A stretch of 64,000 nucleotides of DNA. It comes from Flavobacteriaceae bacterium (lineage in GTDB: Bacteria > Bacteroidota > Bacteroidia > Flavobacteriales > Flavobacteriaceae). The translations under genes were made by a program, and so were the position numbers. The stretch is from the NCBI GenBank assembly GCA_021151665.1, contig JAGKWW010000003.1:1-64000 (forward strand). Reading direction: 5' to 3'. Below the pieces are notes generated by a model that saw only the letters and a list, made by a program, of their open reading frames with translations, ran no database searches and was not told the origin of the DNA. Positions 1-8,540 of the stretch are shown one piece after another (positions within the stretch are counted from its first letter, which is position 1; each line of letters begins with the position of its first letter).

Positions 1-379
1 TGTGTATAGCATTGATACCAACAACCGCGACCGCGATGAGCACCTGAAGTCGGCCGACTTTTTTGATGCAGATGCTTTTCCTTCTATCGAATTTCGCTCG
101 GTGGCGTTTACGCATATTGATGGTGATGACTACCGTATGGACGGCGAACTGACGATAAAGGGTATTACCAATACAGTGTCGCTCGATGTAAAATTCGGGG
201 GGCATGCGAAGGACGGGTTCGGGATCAGCCGTGCGGGTTTTGAGATTAACGGTATTATCAATCGGAATGATTTCAATATTCATTCGGCCGGTGTTACCGA
301 ATCGGGCGGACTGGTATTGGGAGAAGAGATAAAGCTGCACGCCAACGTACAGTTTACCAACGATCCGGATGGATTATAA
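1..379 (+). CDS. YceI family protein, 5'-truncated by the window edge
   Basis: This is the C-terminal part of a YceI-like lipocalin-fold protein; the family binds polyprenyl or other lipophilic molecules in the periplasm. The visible 125 residues include the family's strand pattern with DAFPSIEFRS near the start and GELTIKGITN in the middle. The reading frame is open to the left edge and the GTG at position 2 lies inside the domain, so the real start is outside the window. About one third of a typical YceI domain is missing. It ends just before a bidirectional hairpin terminator. The family assignment is fairly secure; the ligand is unknown. Confidence 0.8.
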   Translation, partial: VYSIDTNNRDRDEHLKSADFFDADAFPSIEFRSVAFTHIDGDDYRMDGELTIKGITNTVSLDVKFGGHAKDGFGISRAGFEINGIINRNDFNIHSAGVTESGGLVLGEEIKLHANVQFTNDPDGL

Positions 380-382
380 ATA

Positions 383-416
383 AAAAATCCGTTCCCGGTT
401 AAAGGAACGGATTTTT
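383..416. terminator. Bidirectional hairpin terminator
   Basis: Perfect 13-bp stem (383-395 with 404-416) with an 8-nt loop, bounded by A and T runs, between two convergent genes. It overlaps the last bases of the minus-strand gene and can serve both sides. Confidence 0.8.
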
Positions 417-822
417 ATTTTCCGAAGTCGATGTTGCCGCGGCTTCGTCTATTTTCAGGATTGTCTTTCTTATAACGGTCTTCATCAAGGTCGTTATTAA
501 AATCACGGTTCTCGGCAGTTTCCATGTTTTCGGCTTCGTTTTGTGTACCCCGGCTTTTGTCAACAATACGCCCGTCAGATTCGGCCCGGTCATTTAGCGA
601 AACCGGCGTTGCCTGCTTTTCATCAATATCGCGGTTGCGCTTTACGGTCTGCTGGTCGCCCTCCGTATCCTTCTCGATCTCTTCCTTCATTTTATCTTTA
701 GAGGGATCATAGTTACGCGGCAGGTTTTCACCACTGAAGCCTTCGTTTACATCGCTTTGTTTTTCCTGGTCGTTTATTTTGTTTGACCCTAAGTCTTTCG
801 GATCGTCTGTTCCCGGTGCCAT
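415..822 (-). CDS. Small hydrophilic, probably disordered protein
   Basis: A 135-residue protein very rich in Asp, Glu, Asn, Lys and Arg, with almost no hydrophobic stretches, no signal peptide and no Cys. The composition suggests an intrinsically disordered cytoplasmic protein of the kind often seen beside stress-related genes in Flavobacteriaceae; that is an impression from composition, not a family match. It starts with MAPGTDDP and ends inside the shared terminator. I do not recognise a domain. Confidence 0.6.
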   Translation of the reverse strand: MAPGTDDPKDLGSNKINDQEKQSDVNEGFSGENLPRNYDPSKDKMKEEIEKDTEGDQQTVKRNRDIDEKQATPVSLNDRAESDGRIVDKSRGTQNEAENMETAENRDFNNDLDEDRYKKDNPENRRSRGNIDFGK

Positions 823-856
823 AATGAGTGGTTTTGGTTACTACTAAATTTTTGTA

Positions 857-1372
857 CTATTGGTAATTCGTGATAAAGTTGTAATGTGACCTTACAATTG
901 CATTAACCGACTTTTCCAGCGTGGGCTTTACATCGTCATAATCCTCTTTCGCCCTGCCATCCGGCAAAAAATAGTCGGGAACCAGGTAAGTAAGGCGCTT
1001 ATTGTCATCGGCAAAAATATCGGTAACGGTGAACGTCAGTGTATAGCTGTCGCCCGAAAAAACGATGTCGAGGTTATAGTGGATCTTCTGGTAAAAAGTT
1101 TCCCCGCGATTGGAGTAGCTGAATGCGTTTTTGCGATAGGCGCTCACGGTCATGCTGTTGGCAGTTACATTGGTAATATCCACCTTATCCCGCTCGCGTC
1201 GGTTGAATTCCATTGCCCAGCTTTTGGTAAGCTCTATCAGCTTATCATTAGGCGTTGCCGGTATGCTGACGGTTATCGGGTCGAAACCCGTCGGCTTCAA
1301 CTCCATGCGCGGCGGCTGCGCGAGCATAGTCCCGGTTAGGATAAAGAACGCAAATGCCAGAATATCACGCAT
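857..1372 (-). CDS. Secreted protein, possibly DUF4468-like
   Basis: A 171-residue protein with an N-terminal signal peptide (hydrophobic FAFFILTGTML followed by AQ, the usual flavobacterial cleavage context). The mature part has an alternating strand pattern (KVDITNV, TMTVSAY, YTLTFTVTDI) similar to DUF4468 proteins with a TBP-like fold; this match is from memory of the pattern only. It lies 2 bp downstream of the preceding minus-strand gene and is probably co-transcribed with it. Function unknown. Confidence 0.55.
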   Translation of the reverse strand: MRDILAFAFFILTGTMLAQPPRMELKPTGFDPITVSIPATPNDKLIELTKSWAMEFNRRERDKVDITNVTANSMTVSAYRKNAFSYSNRGETFYQKIHYNLDIVFSGDSYTLTFTVTDIFADDNKRLTYLVPDYFLPDGRAKEDYDDVKPTLEKSVNAIVRSHYNFITNYQ

Positions 1373-1374
1373 GG

Positions 1375-1632
1375 TTAAACGCTTTTAAGGGCTTTTTCAA
1401 ATTCTTCGCGGATGCGGCTGTTCGATACCAGGAAAGGTTTTTTACCGATAGTAACGGTGATGTCGTTTCCGTTGATGGTGTACGATCCTTCAAATTTCCC
1501 GATAGGCGTACTTCCTTCAAACGACCCCTCGCTTTCGTCTCCCGCAAAACGGCCCATGCCGCCCACCATGTTTTTTATCTTGCTGATGAGCTGCGATTTA
1601 TCTCCCGGGTAATTTACTGTGAATGTGCTCAT
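1375..1632 (-). CDS. Small protein resembling polyhydroxyalkanoic acid system proteins
   Basis: An 85-residue cytoplasmic protein with no signal peptide. Its order of elements (a Gly-rich GSFEGS segment, then a strand DITVTIG, then KPFLVSNSRIREEFEKAL) resembles the small PHA-granule-region family (PF09650-like), whose function is not settled. The start at 1632 is supported by a TAnnTTTG element at 1656-1663 that gives a short leader. Likely first gene of a two-gene operon with the secreted protein at 857-1372. Confidence 0.45.
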   Translation of the reverse strand: MSTFTVNYPGDKSQLISKIKNMVGGMGRFAGDESEGSFEGSTPIGKFEGSYTINGNDITVTIGKKPFLVSNSRIREEFEKALKSV

Positions 1633-1655
1633 GGCTGCAATTTTTTGGTTTAAAC

Positions 1656-1663
1656 CAAATTTA
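1656..1663 (-). promoter_or_regulatory. Probable -7 promoter element (TAAATTTG)
   Basis: On the minus strand this reads TAAATTTG, matching the Bacteroidota -7 consensus TAnnTTTG, about 24 bp upstream of the start at 1632. No clear -33 TTG was identified. Confidence 0.5.
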
Positions 1664-1705
1664 GCAAACCATAGCCGGTAAGTGTGTTTACCTTTTGTTA
1701 AACCT

Positions 1706-2497
1706 TTACGGTAAAATGGTAAAGCCCTCTTTTAGCGGGTCGAAAATGATAGATTCATCGTTAAAAAGCCGCGAAAATATACCGCTTTCTATCAATGATG
1801 CAGGAGTGCCCTGCACTGTTTCATCCGGCGCCATGACAATCATTTCATCACTAAGTTGAAGTGCCAGGTCAAGGTCGTGCGTGGAGTATAATATGCACTT
1901 TCCTGTTTCTGACGAAAGTCGCTTTAGCAGCTTTAGCAGCGAAGCTTTATGCACCAGGTCGAGGTGTGTAGTAGGTTCGTCGAGTACTACTAACGGTGTA
2001 TCCTGTGCCAGGGCGCGGGCTATAAGCGCCTTTTGCAGCTGGCCGTCGCTTACCTCAAAATGTTTTTTGTGTGCGATGTGCCTTATCTGTGTCAGTTCGA
2101 TGGCCTCTTCTGTTTTTTGCAGGTCTTCGGTAGATAGCGTTCCCAGCCAGTTGGTGTACGGCTGGCGGCCAAGGGCTACAAGTTCGTAAATAGTAAGGTT
2201 GCTGGGCGGGAGGCTCCCGGTAAGTACGATGGACAGGTTTTGGGCTAGTCCTGAGGGATCGTAACTGTTAATAGGTTTCCTATTCAACAATACTTCTCCC
2301 GCGAGTGGCGGCTGTATTGCAGTAAGCGTGCGCAGCAGTGTCGACTTTCCAATACCGTTCGCGCCCACCAGCGCGCAAAGCGTATCGGCTTCAAGGCTGA
2401 TGTTGATGCTATCTGCAACAATCACATCCTGCCCTTTATGACGGTAGCCGATACGGAGGTTTTCCGCCGAAAGGATAGTATTTAGAGGACTTCCCAT
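1706..2497 (-). CDS. btuD: ABC transporter ATP-binding protein, probable B12 importer BtuD
   Basis: ATPase of a type II (FecCD/BtuCD) importer; it powers vitamin B12 transfer across the inner membrane. Walker A is GANGIGKST at residues 45-53, the signature is VSDGQLQ (Ser-Asp where LSGGQ has Ser-Gly), Walker B is VVLDEPTTHLD, followed by the H-loop STHDLD. The frame is open further upstream, but the ATG at 2497 shares its A with the TAA of the permease (TAATG), so translation is probably coupled and the protein is 263 residues. The substrate is inferred from the riboswitch-controlled receptor next door; haem or siderophore importers have the same architecture. Confidence 0.8.
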   Translation of the reverse strand: MGSPLNTILSAENLRIGYRHKGQDVIVADSINISLEADTLCALVGANGIGKSTLLRTLTAIQPPLAGEVLLNRKPINSYDPSGLAQNLSIVLTGSLPPSNLTIYELVALGRQPYTNWLGTLSTEDLQKTEEAIELTQIRHIAHKKHFEVSDGQLQKALIARALAQDTPLVVLDEPTTHLDLVHKASLLKLLKRLSSETGKCILYSTHDLDLALQLSDEMIVMAPDETVQGTPASLIESGIFSRLFNDESIIFDPLKEGFTILP

Positions 2498-3531
2498 TAG
2501 TGATATTGGTTTTTTTGTTTGCGAAGCAGCAGCCAGATCACTACCGGCGCCCCAATGATGGAAGTTATAGCGTTGATGGGCAGCGCGGAGTCGGTACCGG
2601 GGAGTTGGGTAAGCGTATCGCACACCAGCATAATGGCGGCACCAAAAAGCAGTGTGGCTATGAATAATATTTTATGGTCGGCGGTGCGGAAAGTCAGCTT
2701 CGCCATGTGCGGCACTGCCAGGCCCACAAACGCAATAGGGCCCGCAAACGCAGTAATGCTTCCTGCCAGGAGGCTTGTAGCAATAATGATAAAAAGGCGG
2801 GTGCGTTTAAAGTTGATGCCCATGCTCACGGCGTAGCGCTCACCCAATAGCAGTGCATTGAGCGGCTTAAGGCAGAAAGCTGAAAGCAACAACCCGACCA
2901 GGCAGGCGGCGGTGAGTACAGCAATATTCTCCCACGAAAGGTTGCCCAGGCTACCCAATGACCAAAAGGTGAATTTCTGCAATTGCTCGGCAGTACTGAA
3001 GTAGGTAAGCACCCCCACAACCGCGCTGGTAAAGCTGCCGAACATCAGCCCGACGATCAGTATCGCCATAGTATCGCGCAGGCGCTGGGCTACCAGCAAT
3101 ACCGCAGCCATTACCATAAGGCTTCCCAGTACCGATGCCAATACCAGGCCGTAAGAAGAAAGAAAGATTGCAGATAGTGCCGGCGGTAACAAGCCCGCAC
3201 CCAATAATATAAAAGCTACCCCCAGGCTGGAGCCGGAACTTAACCCCAGTACATAGGGGCCCGCTAACGGATTTCTAAAAAGCGTCTGCATCAGGAGCCC
3301 GCTGACAGAAAGCCCCATCCCCGCAAGTATTGCAGTAAGTGCTTTTGGAAGCCGATAGTTCAGGATGATGTACTGCCAGGTTTCCCGTGATGGAGTGCCA
3401 CCGGTGAGCGCAGACCACACCTCGCTGAAAGGTATCTTTACCGCGCCGAGGCTTAGGTTGACAAAGAACAAAGCAGCCACTGCTGCAAAGAGCAAGGCAA
3501 ACATTGCGCTATGTCGGGAACCCGTATGCAT
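2497..3531 (-). CDS. btuC: FecCD-family permease, probable B12 permease BtuC
   Basis: A 344-residue polytopic inner-membrane protein with about ten hydrophobic helices and typical FecCD motifs: LPKALTAILAGMGLSVSG near the N-terminus, the PLAGPYVLGLSSGSSLG segment after it, and FVGLAVPHMAK near the C-terminus. It forms the channel for the substrate delivered by the binding protein encoded immediately upstream (its start follows that stop codon directly) and is energised by the ATPase overlapping its 3' end. B12 specificity is inferred from context. Confidence 0.85.
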   Translation of the reverse strand: MHTGSRHSAMFALLFAAVAALFFVNLSLGAVKIPFSEVWSALTGGTPSRETWQYIILNYRLPKALTAILAGMGLSVSGLLMQTLFRNPLAGPYVLGLSSGSSLGVAFILLGAGLLPPALSAIFLSSYGLVLASVLGSLMVMAAVLLVAQRLRDTMAILIVGLMFGSFTSAVVGVLTYFSTAEQLQKFTFWSLGSLGNLSWENIAVLTAACLVGLLLSAFCLKPLNALLLGERYAVSMGINFKRTRLFIIIATSLLAGSITAFAGPIAFVGLAVPHMAKLTFRTADHKILFIATLLFGAAIMLVCDTLTQLPGTDSALPINAITSIIGAPVVIWLLLRKQKNQYH

Positions 3532-4671
3532 TTAGTTTAGTTTTTCAAAAAAATAAAGCTGATGGTCAGGCAGCAGTTCGGGGTGCAGTATCTTTACAAG
3601 ATCTTTTAATACCATGTCGGGGCGGTTGGAGGCCATCTCATAATAAAGCAGCCCGCCCGTAGCGCCTTTCCGTGTGCTAAAAGAATATACCTGTTTGTTT
3701 TGATAGGCGGCAAATTTTGTATAATGCCGGTTGGACGCGGCTATTTCGGCAAGGGAAGTAAACTGGCTTGGGCCTATCCAGTAGTCGGCATTTTCGGCGC
3801 GGTCGAGCACCGTTTCAAACGGAAGGCTCAGGCTGCCCGTACCTTTGTCATCGGCCCAAAGGTATTTGCCATGCGCGTCTTCGATGAATAATGCCGCCCA
3901 GCTGCCGCCCTGCGGCATATACCAGTGGTCCTGGTACATTGCGCCGCTAAAAGCCGTAGGCGCAGAGGTAGCTTTATTTGCGAGCTCTTTTACCTCCAAA
4001 TAGTCTTTTTCTATTTGTGCGAATATTGCGTCCGCTTCTTTTTCCTCATCGTACAGCGCGCCGAAGAATTTGATCCATTCGGCTTTGCCCAGCGGCGATT
4101 GTTCTGTCCAGTCGCCGTTATACAATACTTTGATACCGCTTCGCTCCAGTTGTGCCAGTGCTTTGTTGCCGCTGCTGATGCTGAACCCAACTACGGCATC
4201 GGGCGCAAGGTCGATCAACACCTCGGTATTGAGGTTTTCGTTAGCCCCCACTTCGGCTACTTTTCCTGAATCAATGCGGGCACGTGTGCGGGGTGAGGAG
4301 ATATAGCCGGTTCCGGGAAAACCGACAAGGGAATTTACGACACCAAGCATTTCCAGGGATGGAATGTGAGTAGTTGAGGTGACTACCACGCGCTTAACAG
4401 GCACATTTATAACGGTATATTTTGAGAGGCTATCAGGAACAATCGCACCATTGCGTTTCATCACATAAGTAAAAGCCTCTGTGGCATCAGGCCAAGGATT
4501 TGTGACTTTTACCACAGTATACCCCTGATACCTCATGATCTGCAAACCTGATGCGTACCGTATTATCGAGCCTTTTTTTACGGGTACAACAGGTGCGTCC
4601 TGCTTTCTTCCTGTACATCCGGCTGAAAGTGAAAGCAAGGCAAAAAGGGATAAGTAGAAAAAGTGTCTCAT
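3532..4671 (-). CDS. btuF: Substrate-binding lipoprotein, probable B12-binding BtuF
   Basis: A 379-residue lipoprotein (LSLSAGC lipobox) with the two-lobed PF01497 fold: an N-lobe with VVVTSTTHIPSLEMLG and DAVVGFS, a connecting long helix (WIKFFGALYDEEKEADAIF), and a C-lobe with the ADYWIGPSQ segment. It captures substrate in the periplasm for BtuCD. The ATG at 4671 is preferred over one at 4692, because the latter lies inside the TACCTTTG promoter element at 4690-4697. First gene of btuFCD, divergent from the riboswitch-controlled receptor gene. It has no riboswitch of its own. Confidence 0.8.
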   Translation of the reverse strand: MRHFFYLSLFALLSLSAGCTGRKQDAPVVPVKKGSIIRYASGLQIMRYQGYTVVKVTNPWPDATEAFTYVMKRNGAIVPDSLSKYTVINVPVKRVVVTSTTHIPSLEMLGVVNSLVGFPGTGYISSPRTRARIDSGKVAEVGANENLNTEVLIDLAPDAVVGFSISSGNKALAQLERSGIKVLYNGDWTEQSPLGKAEWIKFFGALYDEEKEADAIFAQIEKDYLEVKELANKATSAPTAFSGAMYQDHWYMPQGGSWAALFIEDAHGKYLWADDKGTGSLSLPFETVLDRAENADYWIGPSQFTSLAEIAASNRHYTKFAAYQNKQVYSFSTRKGATGGLLYYEMASNRPDMVLKDLVKILHPELLPDHQLYFFEKLN

Positions 4672-4689
4672 AAAAATATTTCGGCGTGG

Positions 4690-4697
4690 CAAAGGTA
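4690..4697 (-). promoter_or_regulatory. -7 promoter element of btuFCD (TACCTTTG)
   Basis: Exact TAnnTTTG match on the minus strand, ending 18 bp before the btuF ATG, which implies a leader of only about ten nucleotides and no room for a riboswitch. Confidence 0.65.
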
Positions 4698-4723
4698 TAA
4701 ATTAATTATATGGATAATAATCC

Positions 4724-4731
4724 TATCTTTG
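4724..4731 (+). promoter_or_regulatory. -7 promoter element of the B12 riboswitch transcript (TATCTTTG)
   Basis: Exact TAnnTTTG match on the plus strand immediately before the riboswitch; transcription would start near 4738. It lies 26 bp from the opposing -7 element of btuFCD. Confidence 0.65.
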
Positions 4732-4740
4732 CCGCCAACT

Positions 4741-4917
4741 TAAGGTTGCCCCGCGCTAACAGCGCACGGGCATTAAAAGGGAACCGGGTGCAATACCCGG
4801 GCTGTACCCGCAACTGTAAGCTTATCCCGCAAGGGAGGCTGTTGTTAACCTGCAAGCCACTGTGCCGCAAGCACGGGAAGGCAAACAACAGTACGCAAGC
4901 CAGGAGACCTGCCTTTA
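4741..4917 (+). ncRNA. Cobalamin (B12) riboswitch
   Basis: The leader has the conserved order of the AdoCbl-class aptamer: a closing P1 arm AAGGT near 4743, the AAAGGGAA block near 4776 followed by GGGTGCAA, the core ACCCGCAACTGTAA near 4806, a GCCACTGTG arm near 4856, and the 3' box AGCCAGGAGACCTGCC near 4898-4914. A short hairpin CGCCTT/AAGGCG (4932-4951) directly before the start codon could be the expression platform, probably acting on translation. It should repress the receptor gene at 4960 and the lipoprotein gene at 6799 when B12 is plentiful. Confidence 0.93.
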
Positions 4918-4959
4918 GTATAACAAAACACCGCCTTCGGGAAAAAAGGCGCGGAGATT

Positions 4960-6786
4960 ATGACAATACAAAAGCTTGTTTCCATTATCGCCCTTTTTGC
5001 ATTCCCTGTGCTATATGCGCAGCAGGATACTGTGATGCAATTGAAGGAAGTGGTTATAACCGATACCCAGCTTCGCGACCTGTCGCACACCCAAAAAGTT
5101 ATTGCAATTACCGATTCGGTTATTCTGAGGAGCCCGGCATCCATCACCTCACTATTGGCTTTCAATACACCCATGTATTTTAAAGAGAACGGTTACGGGA
5201 TGGTGTCGTCGCCTTCGTTTCGTGGTACCACAGCGTCGCAAACTGCCGTGGTTTGGAATGGCATCAACGTAAACTCCCAACTCAACGGCCAAACGGACTT
5301 TGGTGCTACAACGGCACGCGGGTTTGATGGCATCTCGGTGCGTGCCGGTGGAGGAAGTGTGATTTACGGAAGCAGCGCGATAGGGGGGAGCATCCACCTG
5401 AATAGCGGACTGCAGTTTGGTAACCACTTCGATAACATTTTACTTGCCGAATACGGAAGCTTCAATACCGTTGGCGGGCTTTATAAGATGAGTGCCGGTA
5501 ACGATCGCCTTGCCGCTTCAGCCGCAATTATCAGGAACAGTTCCGATAATGATTATCGCTACCCGGGTTATGACCTGACCAATACAAACGGGCAATACTA
5601 CAATACGTCTGCCAATACGGCCTTCGGCTACAAACTGGATGGCCGCAACATCATTCGGCTCTACAGTTACTGGTACAACGGCGAACGTCATTTTTCGGGT
5701 ACGCTGGTCGCGCCTTCCCGCGATAAATACCAGGACGATGTGGTGCGCAACATGGCGGAATGGCTCGGCGCATATGGGAAGTTCACCTCGAAACTGAAAC
5801 TTGCGGCATTGCACGAAAAATACCGCTACTACCGCGATGTGCAGCTTGACAGCCATACCTACGGGAACGTAAACAGCTATATTGCCCGATATGATGCGAG
5901 ATACAGCTTTAGCGAAAAATTCTTTGTAAATGCCATTGCAGACTATACCGCGAATAAAGGTACAGGCTCCGATATTTTGCCGAAGACCCGCGAAATAATA
6001 TCGGGTGCACTATTGGCGGGGCACAAGCTAACCGATAAACTGGGCTATGAAGCAGGATTGCGCGCCGAATCTACGGCAGCGTATAGAAGTCCGCTATTGT
6101 ATTCTGCCGGCTTATGGTATACACCTGCCCGATGGTATAAGCTAAGGGTAAATGGTTCGCGTAACTTCCGGATGCCCACCTACAACGACCTGTACTGGCA
6201 AACGGGCGGCAACCCTAACCTGAAAGCGGAAAATTCGCTTCAGGGGGAGATTGGCAATGATTTTACCTTCAATAATTTTTCGCTTACGCTAAATGCCTAT
6301 TATATGGATATCCGCGACATGATACGCTGGGTACCGCAGGGAACGCTATGGAGTCCGGTGAACACGGACAGGGTACGTTCCTACGGGTTGGAAGCCATCG
6401 GTAATTTTAACCATAAGTTTGGCGACAATCAGATTTCTGCCAATGGGACCTATGCCTACACGCTATCAAAAGATCATAATACCGGCCTGCAATTAATGTA
6501 TGTTCCTGTGCACAAGGCGACAGCATCAGTAACATACCAATACAAAAGGGCGATGGTTTATGTACGCCATTTGTTTACCGGAGAGGTATTTACCACTACG
6601 GATGAATCAGCCCGATTAAAACCTTACAATGTTACCGAGGCCGGCGCTGAATACAATTTTGCATTTGCCAAAGGACTTACAATCGGCCTGCGCGGCGGCA
6701 ACATTTTTAATACGGCTTACCAGAACGTTGCGCAACGCCCCATGCCGGGCCGCAACATAACCGCTTACCTGAATTTTAAATTTTAA
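4960..6786 (+). CDS. btuB: TonB-dependent vitamin B12 receptor BtuB
   Basis: A 608-residue outer-membrane receptor. It has a signal peptide ending LYAQQ, a TonB-box-like LKEVVIT near residue 30, a plug domain with the FRGTTASQTAVVWNGINVN core, and a 22-strand-type barrel ending in NITAYLNFKF with a terminal Phe. The barrel contains the FRMPTYNDLYW and GNPNLKAE motifs common to BtuB/FepA-like receptors. Its length matches BtuB, and it has no carboxypeptidase-like N-terminal extension. Expression is placed under B12 control by the riboswitch. It lies 12 bp upstream of the beta-propeller lipoprotein gene, so the pair probably forms one receptor complex. Confidence 0.9.
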   Translation: MTIQKLVSIIALFAFPVLYAQQDTVMQLKEVVITDTQLRDLSHTQKVIAITDSVILRSPASITSLLAFNTPMYFKENGYGMVSSPSFRGTTASQTAVVWNGINVNSQLNGQTDFGATTARGFDGISVRAGGGSVIYGSSAIGGSIHLNSGLQFGNHFDNILLAEYGSFNTVGGLYKMSAGNDRLAASAAIIRNSSDNDYRYPGYDLTNTNGQYYNTSANTAFGYKLDGRNIIRLYSYWYNGERHFSGTLVAPSRDKYQDDVVRNMAEWLGAYGKFTSKLKLAALHEKYRYYRDVQLDSHTYGNVNSYIARYDARYSFSEKFFVNAIADYTANKGTGSDILPKTREIISGALLAGHKLTDKLGYEAGLRAESTAAYRSPLLYSAGLWYTPARWYKLRVNGSRNFRMPTYNDLYWQTGGNPNLKAENSLQGEIGNDFTFNNFSLTLNAYYMDIRDMIRWVPQGTLWSPVNTDRVRSYGLEAIGNFNHKFGDNQISANGTYAYTLSKDHNTGLQLMYVPVHKATASVTYQYKRAMVYVRHLFTGEVFTTTDESARLKPYNVTEAGAEYNFAFAKGLTIGLRGGNIFNTAYQNVAQRPMPGRNITAYLNFKF

Positions 6787-6798
6787 ACCAATTATACA

Positions 6799-7857
6799 AT
6801 GAAACTTAAAAATTTTATCCTTGCTGCTTTCACACTACCGCTTTTTCTGGTGTCGTGTTCTGACGACGATAATGCAGATGTGCCATCGGGAGCTTATGAT
6901 AACGGTGTTCTGATACTGAACCAGGGCGGATACCTTGCCGGCAACGCGTCGGTATCCTTTCTGAAAGGTGACTTTACAGTAGAGAATAATATCTTTTCTA
7001 CAGTAAATAACGGCCTTGCTTTGGGCGACGTTGCACAGGATATCAATTTTTACGGACAAAATGCCTATATCGTGGTTAACAACTCTAATAAGATCGAGGT
7101 AGTAAACCGCTATACATTCCAGCGTATCACGAGCATTACCGCAGGCATCAACAATCCAAGGTACATCACGTTTGTAGATGGGAAAGGATACGTAACCAAC
7201 TGGGGCAACCCAAGTGTTGCCACCGATGACTATGTGGCGGTAATCAACCCGGAAACGAACGTCGTAACCGCAAATATCCCGGTAGGCGAAGGCCCTGAGA
7301 AGATCGTCGCTGAGGGTGGTAAACTGTATGTAGCGCTGAAAGGCGGATACGGAAGCAATAATAAGATCGCTGTTATCAATCCTGCGACAAATGTTGTTAC
7401 AACAAATATTACAGTGGGCGACGTTCCCGGTTCTATGGAAGTAATAAACGGAAAGCTCTACGTACTGGCCGAAGGGAACCTTGCATGGACAGGCAATGAA
7501 ACTTCTGCCAAACTACAGGCGATCAACCTTGAAACCAATACTGTTGCAGGCACGCTTACGTTTGCCGATGGTGTACACCCGGGTAACCTGGTAAAGAGCG
7601 GGTCAACGTTTTTCTATGCTATCGATTCAAAAATATTTAAGGTAGAAGCGGAGGCGGCCACCGTGCCTGCCACGCCGCTTGCAACCACGCCTGCAGCCAG
7701 TGTTTCTGCAATGGCTGTGATAAACGGTATGCTCTACGTAGGCGATGCGCTCAATTTCGCCTCTGCCGGAAAAGTATATATCTATAGCCTGAACGGCAAG
7801 CTGGAGCACACGCTTACTGCAGGTATTGCACCGGCGGGCTTTTATGTAAATGAATAA
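6799..7857 (+). CDS. Surface beta-propeller lipoprotein, BtuG-like B12-binding candidate
   Basis: A 352-residue YncE/DUF5074-type beta-propeller with a lipobox ending at Cys20 followed by SDDDN, an acidic sequence typical of Bacteroidota surface-exported lipoproteins. Repeated blades contain INPETNVVTANIPVG, INPATNVVTTNITVG and INLETNTVAGTLTF. In Bacteroides, the riboswitch-linked propeller lipoprotein BtuG binds B12 tightly and docks on BtuB. The same order, riboswitch control and fold here make this a BtuG functional counterpart. That role is inferred; sequence similarity to BtuG itself could not be measured. A strong terminator follows. Confidence 0.75.
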   Translation: MKLKNFILAAFTLPLFLVSCSDDDNADVPSGAYDNGVLILNQGGYLAGNASVSFLKGDFTVENNIFSTVNNGLALGDVAQDINFYGQNAYIVVNNSNKIEVVNRYTFQRITSITAGINNPRYITFVDGKGYVTNWGNPSVATDDYVAVINPETNVVTANIPVGEGPEKIVAEGGKLYVALKGGYGSNNKIAVINPATNVVTTNITVGDVPGSMEVINGKLYVLAEGNLAWTGNETSAKLQAINLETNTVAGTLTFADGVHPGNLVKSGSTFFYAIDSKIFKVEAEAATVPATPLATTPAASVSAMAVINGMLYVGDALNFASAGKVYIYSLNGKLEHTLTAGIAPAGFYVNE

Positions 7858-7896
7858 TTGTTTGGGATAATAATTATGCCTGTTATGTTTAGTAAG

Positions 7897-7925
7897 AAAA
7901 GGGTGGCCTTAGGGCTGCCCTTTTT
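7897..7925 (+). terminator. Rho-independent terminator after the B12 receptor operon
   Basis: AAAAGGG and GCC arms pair with GGC and CCCTTTTT around a TTAG loop, followed by a T run. Confidence 0.75.
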
Positions 7926-7964
7926 GATTATATTTAAATTTTCTTTCGAGCATGGTACGAAACA

Positions 7965-8453
7965 ATGAATAGACGGATTATGAAAAATATGTTGGATAGT
8001 GAAATTATTGATTACTACTACAGCTCCGCCACTTCTCAGATAGATGCACGTTGGTTTGAGGAATTATCATATGACCGGTGGTATGATTATATTATAGGCC
8101 TTGACGACAAGGAAAAGGTAGCTTACCTTGTTTCTATCTTAGATGAGGAAGTCTATAATGGAGGATTTAATCAATACTTTATTGATGGTTATGGACAATT
8201 TGCCATCGAAACAATATATGTCTTAAAGCAAATAGAAGCGTTTAAAATGGCAGATTTGCTAAGACTGGCATTTGAAGCTGTAAATTCAGATGATTTGGAT
8301 GGTATAACCTTTAGAAGAAAACTATTAGCGGGAGAGATAAATAGATTATATGATGATGATAATTTAGACGATTATTTGGAATTGTTGAGTGGCAAGTATA
8401 CGTGTTACGAAGAAAATATTGGATTTTTACTTGGAAAATATTTGAGGTCGTGA
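7965..8453 (+). CDS. DUF4375 / DMP19-like protein
   Basis: A 162-residue, acidic, cytoplasmic protein. The segment EEVYNGGFNQYFIDGYGQFA followed by an alpha-helical stretch is the hallmark of DUF4375, the family that includes the DNA-mimic protein DMP19 of Neisseria; family members also occur as immunity-like genes. Base composition is visibly more AT-rich than the flanking genes. A second in-frame ATG at 7980 is a possible start. It is followed by another AT-rich small gene, suggesting a transferred pair. Confidence 0.65.
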   Translation: MNRRIMKNMLDSEIIDYYYSSATSQIDARWFEELSYDRWYDYIIGLDDKEKVAYLVSILDEEVYNGGFNQYFIDGYGQFAIETIYVLKQIEAFKMADLLRLAFEAVNSDDLDGITFRRKLLAGEINRLYDDDNLDDYLELLSGKYTCYEENIGFLLGKYLRS

Positions 8454-8540
8454 ATGATATCAGATGGCGATAAATGCCGCTGATAATTTTGCGTTGTGTG
8501 TGGTTTCTACAGCAACGAGCAACTGCTAAAATTAAACAAA

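Noticed and set aside
4672..4692. Earlier start for btuF at 4692
   Set aside because: That ATG lies within the TACCTTTG promoter element, and the signal peptide starts at 4671.
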